Under the pieces are notes generated by a model. That model saw nothing but the letters and a program-made list of their open reading frames with translations. It did no database searches and was not told the DNA's origin. A stretch of DNA of 52,575 nucleotides from Candidatus Aminicenantes bacterium UBA2199. Lineage in GTDB: Bacteria > Acidobacteriota > Aminicenantia > UBA2199. Each line of letters opens with the position of its first letter. The first letter of the stretch is position 1. This document shows, piece after piece, positions 15,150 to 22,899 of this stretch. A program made the translations under genes and the position numbers. The stretch lies in contig DCVB01000127.1 of the NCBI GenBank assembly GCA_002327965.1, positions 1 to 52,575 on the forward strand, given 5' to 3'.

Positions 15150-17009
15150 ATGAGGCTGAATCGGAAGTTCATCCTGGCATGCCCGCTGCTGCCGGCGGTG
15201 CTGCTGCTGGCCGGCGGCGGCTGCCGGCGCCAACCCGTTCCCAGCGGGCTGGCCGCCTGCGCTTTGTCGATCGCCGCCCCGGCCGGCGCCGAGCAGCGGC
15301 TGGGGGAATTGCGCGCCGGCGACCCGGACCTGGCCAAGGTCATGCGAACGGGAACGATCAACACGCTGCTGGCGGAGAACCCGTGGGCCGGTCGCATCCG
15401 CGAGAACGGGGTCTCCCAGCAGGCATTGTTCTTTGTCGACGACATGAGCGCCCGCTGGAGCGTGGGAAGGGGGGGCAAGCGCCGCCTGGCTTTTTCCATA
15501 TTCCATCCCCAGGGCTCGCAACTTTCCTACCGCGTTCATTTCGAGTCGCAAGGGAGGAAATGGCTGGCCTATGAAAGGAACGCCACGCAACGGCAGTTCT
15601 TCCACGAAGCCGTTGAAGTGGATCCTTCCTGGAGGGACCTGCGCGTCACCCTCGAGACCCGGGGGCGGGGGATCGGCGCCTGGGTGAATCCGCGCTTCAT
15701 CGCCGACAGGAAAAAGCCGCGGGTGTTCGTCGTGATCGTCCTGGACTCGGTCCGCGCCGACCACACCTCGCTGCACGGCTATGTCCGCGACACGACCCCG
15801 GCCTGGGCCGCCCTGGGCCGCGACGGGAGAGTGTTCAGCCGGGCGTACTCCAGCAGCAGCTGGACGCTGCCGGCCCATGTTTCGCTGTTCAGCGGCCGGG
15901 ACATGCCGGATCACCGCGTGCTGGGCCCGACCGACCACATCGGCGAGGACTACCCGCTTCTGGCCGAGGTGTTCCAGCGGAACGGCTTCACCACCGCCGC
16001 TTTCACCGGCGGCGGCTTCGTCGATGCCCAATTCGGCTTTCACCGCGGCTTCCAGGTCTATTCGAACAAGCCGGGCGACGTGTTCCTCATGGACTCGGCG
16101 GGGAAGGTGTTGCGCCACTTCAAGGACTTCGCCGAGCAGCACTGGGGCGAGGACCTGTTCGTGTTCCTCCATACCTACCAGGCGCACGCGCCCTACAAGT
16201 TCCCCTCGCGTTTCAAAACCGCCATCAACCCCGGGCTGAAAAGCAACCTGCTCGGGCCCGGAAATTTCCTGGGCGACAAGAGGGTCGCCTGCTTCAAGGA
16301 ACTCGCCAGCGCCGATCGCCGGGAACTGATCGACCTGTACGACACGGCGATCCATTATGCCGACCAGGCGCTGGTCGGCGGCGTGGCCGGCTTCCTGAAG
16401 GAAAAAGGGGCTTATGACCAGGCGACGATCGCGGTCCTCAGCGACCACGGCGAGGAGTTCTACGACCACGGCAGCTGGGAGCACGGGCACAGTCTGTACG
16501 GGGAGCTGATCCGCATCCCCATGGTGATCAAGTTCCCGCACGGCCGGCGTCGCGGCCTGGACGACCATTTGACCTCCATCGCCGATCTCCCGAGCCTGCT
16601 GCTGCAGGCGGGAGGGCTTAAAGCGCCGCCCGGCTTCGCGCCGGCCGTACGCCGGGGGCCGACGCGCATCCTGGCCGCGGCCCTGCCGGTGTCGCCCATC
16701 ATCAAGGGCATCCCGGCCAAGGTCGCCTTTGTCGACGACCGCTTCCATTTCATCCATAACCAGATCGACCGCCGGGCATCGGCCTTCTTCGACCCGCCGC
16801 CTCCCGAACTCCGGGTGCACGAGCTGTACGACCTGCGCGATACGGGACAGCGGCACGACCTGGCCGCGGGCCGGCCGCCGGCCCTGAAAGGGTTCCATGA
16901 GCGCCTGGCGGCCTACCTGCGGCGTTTGCGCGCCGCCCGCGGCAGCGGCGGCGCGCTGGATGACGGCCTGCGGCGGGAGTTGAAGTCCCTGGGCTACCTG
17001 GGCGACTGA
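15150..17009 (+). CDS. Sulfatase-like (alkaline phosphatase superfamily) secreted or lipid-anchored hydrolase
   Basis: A 619-residue protein. The N-terminus is a hydrophobic signal ending in LLAGGGC (Cys25), a lipobox-like but imperfect site. Residues 15-165 form an unassigned periplasmic N-terminal domain. From about 188 the sulfatase fold follows: VVIVLDSVRADHTSLHGY (first metal Asp), then TLPAHVSLFSG, where the formylglycine Cys/Ser position is Thr239. The second metal site is SDHGEEFYDHGSWEHGH (about 430-446), then LYGELIRIPMVI, and the C-terminus is LKSLGYLGD. Thr in place of Cys/Ser argues against a formylglycine sulfatase and for phosphodiesterase or phosphoglycerol-transferase-like chemistry. 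The substrate is unknown. Confidence 0.8.
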   Translation: MRLNRKFILACPLLPAVLLLAGGGCRRQPVPSGLAACALSIAAPAGAEQRLGELRAGDPDLAKVMRTGTINTLLAENPWAGRIRENGVSQQALFFVDDMSARWSVGRGGKRRLAFSIFHPQGSQLSYRVHFESQGRKWLAYERNATQRQFFHEAVEVDPSWRDLRVTLETRGRGIGAWVNPRFIADRKKPRVFVVIVLDSVRADHTSLHGYVRDTTPAWAALGRDGRVFSRAYSSSSWTLPAHVSLFSGRDMPDHRVLGPTDHIGEDYPLLAEVFQRNGFTTAAFTGGGFVDAQFGFHRGFQVYSNKPGDVFLMDSAGKVLRHFKDFAEQHWGEDLFVFLHTYQAHAPYKFPSRFKTAINPGLKSNLLGPGNFLGDKRVACFKELASADRRELIDLYDTAIHYADQALVGGVAGFLKEKGAYDQATIAVLSDHGEEFYDHGSWEHGHSLYGELIRIPMVIKFPHGRRRGLDDHLTSIADLPSLLLQAGGLKAPPGFAPAVRRGPTRILAAALPVSPIIKGIPAKVAFVDDRFHFIHNQIDRRASAFFDPPPPELRVHELYDLRDTGQRHDLAAGRPPALKGFHERLAAYLRRLRAARGSGGALDDGLRRELKSLGYLGD

Positions 17010-17033
17010 GAACGCGGGCCAAGGCGGGAGCGT

Positions 17034-17591
17034 TCAGCCTTCCTGGATCCTGGCCACCGTGATCTCCTCCTGGCCGTTGTACTTGCCGTTGAGGTCTTTG
17101 TAGGACAGGAGCGGCTCCTCGGAGCTCTCGACGAAGACGACCTGGGCGATGCCCTGGCCGGCGTGGACGACGGCGGACCGCGCGCCGCAGTTGGCGATGG
17201 AAATGGTCAGGTACCCCGTCCACTCGGGTTCGAGCGGCGTGACGTTGACCAGCACTCCGCAGCGGGCATAGGTGGACTTGCCGAAGACCAGGCCCAGGAC
17301 CATCCTGGGCATGCGGAAGTACTCCAGGCTGCGGCCCAGGATGAACTCCCCCGGGGGGATGAGGATGGCGTCGGCGCTGAGCGACTCGAAGTCGGACTCG
17401 CAGACCCGGTGCGGGTCCAGGGGCGCGGCCGCGTGCACGGGGCGGCGGTAGGTGCGGTCGAGGCGCAGGTCGTAGCCGAAGGGGCCCAGGCCGTAGGAAA
17501 CCACTCCGGCGCGCACCGAGGAGGCGACGAAAGGCTCCAGCAGGCGATGCTGTTCGGCCTGCTCGCGGATCCAGCGCGAGGATTTGAGCAT
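17034..17591 (-). CDS. dcd: dCTP deaminase
   Basis: A 185-residue trimeric dUTPase-fold enzyme that deaminates dCTP to dUTP for dTTP synthesis. Motifs are PFGYDLRL (about 37), LIPPGEFILGRSLEYF, VFGKSTYARCGVLVNVTPLE with the Ser/Arg phosphate contacts, then EPEWTGYLTISIANCG carrying the catalytic Glu. The bifunctional deaminase/dUTPase variant cannot be excluded. The start overlaps the stop of the upstream unknown gene by one base (TGATG), so the two are coupled. It ends 24 bp from the convergent sulfatase-like gene. Confidence 0.9.
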   Translation of the reverse strand: MLKSSRWIREQAEQHRLLEPFVASSVRAGVVSYGLGPFGYDLRLDRTYRRPVHAAAPLDPHRVCESDFESLSADAILIPPGEFILGRSLEYFRMPRMVLGLVFGKSTYARCGVLVNVTPLEPEWTGYLTISIANCGARSAVVHAGQGIAQVVFVESSEEPLLSYKDLNGKYNGQEEITVARIQEG

Positions 17592-18475
17592 CAGAGGAGC
17601 GAGTAGCGCGAGACCTTGTGGCTGATCAGGTAGTACAGCTTGCTCAGGTACTCGATGCCGTTGGTCAGGTCCTTGGAGAACTTGAACTGATATTTGACGT
17701 AGTTCGTCTCCTCGGCCAGGCGCAGCTTGTTCTCGAACTCGATGGTGAAGTCCTTCAGCTCGATCATCAGGTTCTGCAGCAGCAGCAGGTTGTCGATGCT
17801 CTCGATCAGGGTGACGGTCGGCGTGCTCTTCAGGTCGTTCCTGGGGATCAGCTTGATGCGTTCCAGCGCCTCGGCGTTCAGCTCCTTGACCAGGTAGTCG
17901 ATCTCGTCGAGGTAAGGCTTCTTGTAATCGTCGAAGTAGCGCAGCTTGTGGACGGCGCGTTCCTGGATCTTGGCGTTCTGCTCCAGCAGCGAGTGGAACA
18001 ACTCGTGCAGCCCCAGGTGTTCCTTGTCGAACTTCTTCAGGTCGATGAAGGCGCGGCCGAGGTAGATCTTGTCGTTATAGGAATTCAGCAGCTCGTCCTG
18101 GTAGTGGGAATAGAACTTGACCTCGAAGCGGCCATGGTCGCGGTAGCGCAGGCGGCTGATCAGGACGTCCTGCTCGCTGGCCAGGTAGCTGGCGTTCTCC
18201 TCGATCACGGCGCTGTAGATGAACAGCGTGCCGATGATGAAGTCCTTCAGGCTGTCCATGAATTCCTCGTTCTGGGCCAGGAAGCCGGCCAGCTCCGGAA
18301 AGGATTCGCCGCGCAGCACGGTATAATAGGGCGAGAAGAGCATGTGCCCGCCCCGCAGGAACAGCTCGAGGTGGAAGTTCTCCCGCACCCTCTTGAACAG
18401 GTTGTTGTGCTGGATGACCGGGATGTTCTCAAGGCGCTTGCCGCTGAACTTGCCCAAAACGTTCAATGTTTCCAC
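17591..18475 (-). CDS. Unknown protein (294 aa) with an HExxH motif, upstream of dcd
   Basis: I do not recognise this family. From the GTG at 18475-18473 the protein is soluble, largely helical and rich in Leu, Glu and Lys, with no signal peptide. HELFH occurs at about residues 157-161 within a hydrophobic-flanked helix (GLHELFHSLLEQ), formally a zincin HExxH motif; no clear third zinc ligand is visible. The GTG start is chosen because GGAGG ends 7 nt upstream and a good promoter sits 20 nt upstream; the longer frame to 18583 would run through that promoter. It is translationally coupled to dcd, hinting at nucleotide metabolism or DNA maintenance, but that is only context. Confidence 0.7.
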   Translation of the reverse strand: METLNVLGKFSGKRLENIPVIQHNNLFKRVRENFHLELFLRGGHMLFSPYYTVLRGESFPELAGFLAQNEEFMDSLKDFIIGTLFIYSAVIEENASYLASEQDVLISRLRYRDHGRFEVKFYSHYQDELLNSYNDKIYLGRAFIDLKKFDKEHLGLHELFHSLLEQNAKIQERAVHKLRYFDDYKKPYLDEIDYLVKELNAEALERIKLIPRNDLKSTPTVTLIESIDNLLLLQNLMIELKDFTIEFENKLRLAEETNYVKYQFKFSKDLTNGIEYLSKLYYLISHKVSRYSLL

Positions 18476-18494
18476 GCGTGCCTCCGCAGGGAGG

Positions 18495-18523
18495 ATTATA
18501 GGTGAATGCAAGTGAAAAGTAAA
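18495..18523 (-). promoter_or_regulatory. Predicted promoter of the unknown-dcd operon
   Basis: On the minus strand: TTTACT (18523-18518), 17 nt, perfect TATAAT (18500-18495). A short leader of about 13 nt contains GGAGG before the GTG. Confidence 0.55.
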
Positions 18524-18554
18524 CCGCGCGGCCGGCGGCGGGAACGACATGCCA

Positions 18555-18583
18555 TTGACTTTCCCGTGCAGTTTTTTTATCAT
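18555..18583 (+). promoter_or_regulatory. Predicted promoter, leaderless, of the small membrane protein gene
   Basis: TTGACT at 18555-18560, 17 nt, TATCAT at 18578-18583. The ATG at 18592 follows the -10 box by 8 nt. It lies back-to-back with the minus-strand promoter at 18495-18523. Confidence 0.55.
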
Positions 18584-18591
18584 GGGTTCTC

Positions 18592-18951
18592 ATGAAAAGA
18601 CTGTCTCAACTGGCCTTTCCGGTGCTGTTCGCCCTGCTGCCGCTGGGCTTGTTCCTGCTGCTCTACCGGCCGGCGCCGGCTTCGCCGGAAATGACCAGCG
18701 CCTGCCTCGTGTTCCTCACTGCGCTGGGCTGGTGCTCGCTGATCGGTCTCAACCGCCGGGAGATGAAGCCACTCAAGATCTTCTACGCCGCCGCGGCCCT
18801 GCTGGTCTCGCTCCTGATCGTCGGCCTGTTGCGGCCGTTCCCGGTGCTGCCCCTGTCTCACGGGCTGATGATCGTCCTGCAGGCGCTCGGAGGCGCCGGC
18901 ATCGTCCTCTACCTGCATATCCTGAAGAACAAGGGGGGAATAAGCCCGTGA
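18592..18951 (+). CDS. Small integral membrane protein (119 aa), unknown function
   Basis: Four predicted transmembrane helices (about 8-25, 35-52, 62-82 and 90-110) with a basic N-terminus (MKRLSQ) and basic C-terminus (LHILKNKGG). There is no recognisable family signature. The start is the ATG just after the -10 box, with no Shine-Dalgarno sequence, so it is likely leaderless. It ends 10 bp from the convergent cation transporter gene, leaving no room for an independent terminator. Confidence 0.6.
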   Translation: MKRLSQLAFPVLFALLPLGLFLLLYRPAPASPEMTSACLVFLTALGWCSLIGLNRREMKPLKIFYAAAALLVSLLIVGLLRPFPVLPLSHGLMIVLQALGGAGIVLYLHILKNKGGISP

Positions 18952-18961
18952 GCGGAAAAAG

Positions 18962-19879
18962 CTACGCCGGGCGGTAGATGTCCGGTTCGATGAATATCTT
19001 GGTGATCTCGGGGTACTGGCGGCGGATATCGGCCTCGATGGCGTTGATCAGGCTGCAGATCTGCTGGTTGTTCAGCCGCGGGTCGAATTCGGCCTTGACG
19101 GCCAGCAGGATGTCGTCGGCGCCCAGGTGCAGGGAGCGGATGTGGATGACGCGGGCGATGCTCTCCTCTTTCAGCAGCAACTCGCGGACCTGGCGCAGCA
19201 GCGCCGGGTCGGCGCTTTCGCCGATGATCAGCGACTTGGTCTCATAGCCCATCACCAGCGCCGTGATGCCCAGCAGCACGCCGATAAGGATCGAGGCCAG
19301 TCCGTCGAAGAAGAGGATGCCGGTGAGGTACTCGGTCAGCAGCGCGGCCAGGGCGATGGCCAGGCCGAGAAGGGCGGCCGTGTCCTCCAGAAAGACCACC
19401 ACCAGTTCGGCCTTCTTCGTCCGGTGCAGGTAAGCGGCCAGTCCAACCGCTCCGCGCTCGGCGTTGATCCTCCTGACGGCGACGCGCAACGAGACGGCCT
19501 CGGCGAAGATGGCCACGACCAGGACCAGCAGGGCAACGGGCAGGTGATCGACCGGCGCCGGGTGGCGCAGCTTGTGCACCCCCTCGTAGATGGAGAAGAT
19601 GGCGCCGGTGGTGAAGAGGATGATGGCCACGATGAAGGACCAGAAGTAGGCTTCGCCGGAAAAGCCGAAGGCATGCAACTCGTCGGCCTTCCTGGCGGCC
19701 TTGCGCATGCCGACGAAGAGCAGTACCTGGTTCAGCGTGTCGGCGCTGGAATGGATGGCCTCCGCTAGCATGGCCGAAGACGCCGTGAAGAACGCCACGA
19801 CGTACTTGACCACGGCGATGAACAGGTTGGCCACGAAGGCGGCCAGGATCACCGATTTCGAGCTTTTCCCCTTTTTCAT
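18962..19879 (-). CDS. Cation diffusion facilitator family metal transporter
   Basis: A 305-residue CDF protein. Transmembrane helices occupy about residues 10-215. Helix 2 carries the metal-site HSSADTLNQ (His/Asp, about 43-51). The loop HAFGFSGEAYFWSFIVA is typical of the ZnT9-like branch. A cytoplasmic C-terminal domain (about 220-305) has VIHIRSLHLGADDILLAVKAEF. It probably exports Zn2+, Fe2+ or Mn2+ in exchange for protons; the metal cannot be told from sequence. It lies 38 nt downstream of the C69 dipeptidase gene on the same strand. Confidence 0.88.
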   Translation of the reverse strand: MKKGKSSKSVILAAFVANLFIAVVKYVVAFFTASSAMLAEAIHSSADTLNQVLLFVGMRKAARKADELHAFGFSGEAYFWSFIVAIILFTTGAIFSIYEGVHKLRHPAPVDHLPVALLVLVVAIFAEAVSLRVAVRRINAERGAVGLAAYLHRTKKAELVVVFLEDTAALLGLAIALAALLTEYLTGILFFDGLASILIGVLLGITALVMGYETKSLIIGESADPALLRQVRELLLKEESIARVIHIRSLHLGADDILLAVKAEFDPRLNNQQICSLINAIEADIRRQYPEITKIFIEPDIYRPA

Positions 19880-19917
19880 TGGTCCGTTCCCCGGGTCACG
19901 CTGGCTGCCCGCCGAGC

Positions 19918-21378
19918 CTATTTCATCTCATTCAGCAGCTCGGCAGCCAGGAACCATTTGCGGTAATCCAGCCCGTGGATGTAGTTGTCGATGATGCGCC
20001 GGGCCAGGCTGCGATCTCTTTGCAGCAGGTAGGAAAACTCCTTTTCATGGTCCTTCAGGTCTTCAAACAGGAATTCCTCGAAGTTGCGCCAGATCTTCTG
20101 GACTTTTTCGATGCGGCCGCGGTACTGGCGGTCGACCGCCTCGGATAGCCGGGCATAGGTGGTGAAGGCCAGGGTGGGATCCTCGAACGCCTGGGCCGGG
20201 AGGGGAGCGAAATGGTTTTTCCATGCGCTGTCGGCCTTTTCGCGGCTTGAACCGCTGGGCGTGGCGGCCATCGACGGGTACCAGGGGGAAAAGGCGTTGC
20301 TGTCGGGACGGCGCGGAGCAATCCAGACGACGTGGGCGATGTCGGCGTCGGGCCAGGAGCGCAAGTGGGCGACGAAGGCGTACTGGGTGGACTCGGTGCA
20401 GATGGTGCGGTTCTTGCCCGAGTTGGGCGAGCCGTTACGGTAGCGGTCGCTCAGATCATGCTTGCTCCCCTCGTAGTGATCGCGCAGTACTTTGAACAGG
20501 TCGTGCGGGCGCAGGTTGTGGCGGGTCCTGAAAGAGAACGGCAGCGGGGATTCCAGCTTGGGGGGCTTGGCGGCCAGCAGGTGAGTGCCCCGCCACTGGC
20601 GCAGGACGTTGCGCATGTCGGCATAAGCGCCGGGATCGGAATAGGCCCTGGCGAACTCGAATTCGCCGTCGCGGCGGGGATCGTACCAGCCGCGGCGAAC
20701 GGCATACTCGATGATGTCGGGAGACCCCAGGAAGCGGTCCCTGTCGCTCAGGTCGATGCGGGTGATGGTGTAGCGGTTGGCGATGACGGCTGCCTCGTTA
20801 TCCGGGACGCGGGCGGCGATCCAGCGCTTGCCCTTGACCGCGTGCAGCAGCCAGCCTTCGTGGGCGTCGGCGATGATATAGGTGCGTCCCGAGGCGCTGT
20901 AGCCCAGGCGGGCGATCAGGTCGCCGGCGATGCGCACGCCCTCGCGGGCGCTTGTGGCCCGTTCGGCGATCAGGCGCCTGAGGCTGAAGCCGATGCCGCC
21001 GTCGCTCAGTTCGCCCCTGTCCTCGCGCGACGGGCAGGCGTCGGAAGCGACGGCCACGCCGAGCTCGCTGATGTAGGAGTCGGCGAACTCGCATCCCGGT
21101 ATTTCAAGCCACAGCAGGCCCGGCGCGGCGCCGGGCTGCGGCAGCAGCAGGCCGTTTCTCAGGGCAAAGGCCTCGTTGCGGAGAAATGATCGGGCCGGCA
21201 CCTTGTGGATATTGACCAGCAGGCGGCCGCTGTCGTCCTCGTTATGGGCCAACAGCACCGAGCCGTCGGTGCTGGCCTTCTTGCCCACGACGATGGTGAA
21301 GCAGCTGAGGTCGTCGTGGCCGGCGTGCAACCCGATGGCCAGGAACAGCAAAAGGGAAGATAGGACGAACTTTTTCAT
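19918..21378 (-). CDS. Secreted peptidase family C69 dipeptidase (Ntn-hydrolase)
   Basis: A 486-residue protein. The signal peptide is MKKFVLSSLLLFLAIGLHAG, then a short propeptide HDDLS precedes Cys26, the expected autoprocessed nucleophile of CFTIVVGKKASTDGS. Further C69 features are LLAHNEDDSG, the EFADSYISELGVAVASDAC region, and the RTICTESTQYAFVAHLR segment late in the chain. It is expected to cleave dipeptides in the periplasm. The start codon directly follows a predicted -10 box (6 nt) and no Shine-Dalgarno sequence is present. The downstream CDF transporter may share the transcript. Confidence 0.88.
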   Translation of the reverse strand: MKKFVLSSLLLFLAIGLHAGHDDLSCFTIVVGKKASTDGSVLLAHNEDDSGRLLVNIHKVPARSFLRNEAFALRNGLLLPQPGAAPGLLWLEIPGCEFADSYISELGVAVASDACPSREDRGELSDGGIGFSLRRLIAERATSAREGVRIAGDLIARLGYSASGRTYIIADAHEGWLLHAVKGKRWIAARVPDNEAAVIANRYTITRIDLSDRDRFLGSPDIIEYAVRRGWYDPRRDGEFEFARAYSDPGAYADMRNVLRQWRGTHLLAAKPPKLESPLPFSFRTRHNLRPHDLFKVLRDHYEGSKHDLSDRYRNGSPNSGKNRTICTESTQYAFVAHLRSWPDADIAHVVWIAPRRPDSNAFSPWYPSMAATPSGSSREKADSAWKNHFAPLPAQAFEDPTLAFTTYARLSEAVDRQYRGRIEKVQKIWRNFEEFLFEDLKDHEKEFSYLLQRDRSLARRIIDNYIHGLDYRKWFLAAELLNEMK

Positions 21379-21384
21379 GCATTA

Positions 21385-21413
21385 AAAATAGCATAAGTCC
21401 CGGGATTTGACAA
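21385..21413 (-). promoter_or_regulatory. Predicted promoter, leaderless, of the C69 dipeptidase gene
   Basis: On the minus strand: TTGTCA (21413-21408), 17 nt, TATTTT (21390-21385), then 6 nt and the ATG (21378-21376). Confidence 0.5.
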
Positions 21414-21418
21414 AAAAA

Positions 21419-21635
21419 GTGACAGGGACAGTGTCAGTGTCAGCAAGAAATGAAAGCAATCGGTTGACGGTAGACGGTGGCTGCCATTGATTGAAATCGG
21501 TTTAAGGTTGAGGGCTTAAGGTTCAAGGTAAGAAAAGATGGCTACCTTACACCCTAAACCCTACACCGATTGCCATTTCCCTTTTCCTTTTGGCCCGTTC
21601 TTCCACCTTGCGCCTTACGCACTGGACCTTGCGCC
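21419..21635. repeat. Mosaic palindromic intergenic element, type C
   Basis: Non-coding blocks: GTGACAGGGACAGTGTCAG (21419-21437); CGGTTGACGGTAGACGG (21461-21477), shared with 30813-30843 and 34260-34297; and an imperfect inverted repeat between 21493-21532 (GAAATCGGTTTAAGGTTGAG...) and 21546-21579 (CTTACACCCTAAACC...CCATTTC). CCTTGCGCCTTACGCAC words follow at 21606-21635. Blocks at 21546-21635 resemble 113-155. It lies between the C69 promoter and the 3' end of the RlmD-like gene. Confidence 0.65.
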
Positions 21636-21653
21636 GATTTCCCTTCTTTCTCG

Positions 21654-22853
21654 TCACGCCTTGCGCATAACGATATCTTCTCCCGGTACATTCCGCCTTG
21701 CCGCTCTCTTGAGCACCGAGAATATTTCGAAATGATCGCTGTGCGGGAAATTGTCGATCAGCTGCAGTTCGTCCGGCGTGAAGCCCCGGTCCAGGAAGAG
21801 GCGCAGGTCGCGGGCGAACGTGGCCGAGTCGCAGGAGAAATAGACGATCGTTTTCGCTCCGCTTGCAGCCAGCGCGGCGATGAGCCTTGGCGAGAGGCCT
21901 CCCCGGGGGGGGTCGACGACGAAAAACTCGGTGCCGGGCAGCCCGGCGTGCAAGGCGTCGGCCTGGACGACGCGGACGTTGTCCGCCTTGTTCAAGTCCA
22001 GGTTGCCGCGCAGGGCGGCCAGGTTGCCGGGATCGTTTTCCAGGGCCAGCACCCGCTGGCAGCACGCGGCCAGCGGCAGGGTGAGGAAGCCGCCGCCGCA
22101 GAAAAGGTCGGCGGCCGCAGTGGGGCGTTCCCGGTCAAGGACCCGCTGCAGCAGCCCCAGCATGGACGGCAGCTGGAAGCGGTTGGCCTGGACGAAGTTG
22201 CCGGGGGCGACGAGGATGGCATGAGGTCCGACCTGGAAGCGCACCCGGCGTTCGCTGCTGAGCCATTGTTCGCCGTGACCGGGGGTCTCCAGGCATGAGG
22301 CCAGGTCACAGCCGTTGCTGACGGTCAGGATGCGGCCTTTGGCGCATTGGGCCGTTAACCGGCGCTGGGAGAGAAAATGCTGCTCGACCGCCTGCGGCAG
22401 GAGCCGGCAGCCGTTGATGGCGATGACCCGCTGCGAATCGCGGGCAAAGAAGCCGCCGGCACCGTCACGCACCTGGAACTCGGCCTTGCAGCGGTAGCGC
22501 TCAGCGGGCGAGGCCAGCGTCGCGGTCGGGGAAACCGGTTCATAGCCGCCGATCCTCCTGAGGTTGTCGGCCAGGATCCCCGCCTTGCTGCGCAACTGCT
22601 CGCCGTAGCTCATATGCTGCAGGTTGCAGCCGCCGCAATCGCCGTAATGGGGGCACGGAGGCTCGACGCGCTGCGGGGAGGCCTGCAGCACGCGCAGCAG
22701 CTTTCCCTGCAAGACGGAGCGGGAACGGCCGCTGATCGAATACTCCACCGTTTCCCCGGCGACGACCCCGGGGACGAAGACGGTCCTCTCCCCGTCGCGG
22801 ACGATGCCGGCACCGCCCTTGGCGATGGCGAGGATTTTCCCGAGCAAGGCCAT
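21654..22853 (-). CDS. rlmD: RlmD/TrmA-family RNA (uracil-5-)-methyltransferase
   Basis: A 399-residue SAM-dependent RNA m5U methyltransferase. An N-terminal TRAM domain (about 1-60) is followed by the 4Fe-4S cysteine cluster CPHYGDCGGC (about 67-76); the fourth Cys is probably in the INGC segment (about 149). The methyltransferase domain shows AADLFCGGGFLTLPLA, FFVVDPPRGGLS and the catalytic-loop YFSCDSATFARDL, with DNFPHSDHFEIFSVL at the C-terminus. The TRAM plus FeS layout fits the 23S rRNA U1939-type enzyme, but the exact uridine is not readable. A terminator of the upstream gene lies 13 nt before the ATG and I see no promoter between them. Confidence 0.85.
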   Translation of the reverse strand: MALLGKILAIAKGGAGIVRDGERTVFVPGVVAGETVEYSISGRSRSVLQGKLLRVLQASPQRVEPPCPHYGDCGGCNLQHMSYGEQLRSKAGILADNLRRIGGYEPVSPTATLASPAERYRCKAEFQVRDGAGGFFARDSQRVIAINGCRLLPQAVEQHFLSQRRLTAQCAKGRILTVSNGCDLASCLETPGHGEQWLSSERRVRFQVGPHAILVAPGNFVQANRFQLPSMLGLLQRVLDRERPTAAADLFCGGGFLTLPLAACCQRVLALENDPGNLAALRGNLDLNKADNVRVVQADALHAGLPGTEFFVVDPPRGGLSPRLIAALAASGAKTIVYFSCDSATFARDLRLFLDRGFTPDELQLIDNFPHSDHFEIFSVLKRAARRNVPGEDIVMRKA

Positions 22854-22865
22854 GATGATGCCGGT

Positions 22866-22893
22866 AAGAAAAAGGGCGCGCGGCAGCGCGCCC
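22866..22893 (-). terminator. Rho-independent terminator after the LysM-like gene
   Basis: Read on the minus strand: GGGCGCGC, loop TGCC, GCGCGCCC (8-bp perfect stem, 22893-22874), then TTTTTCTT. It starts 7 nt after the TAA of the upstream gene and ends just before the RlmD-like ATG. Confidence 0.75.
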
Positions 22894-22899
22894 CGGTTA

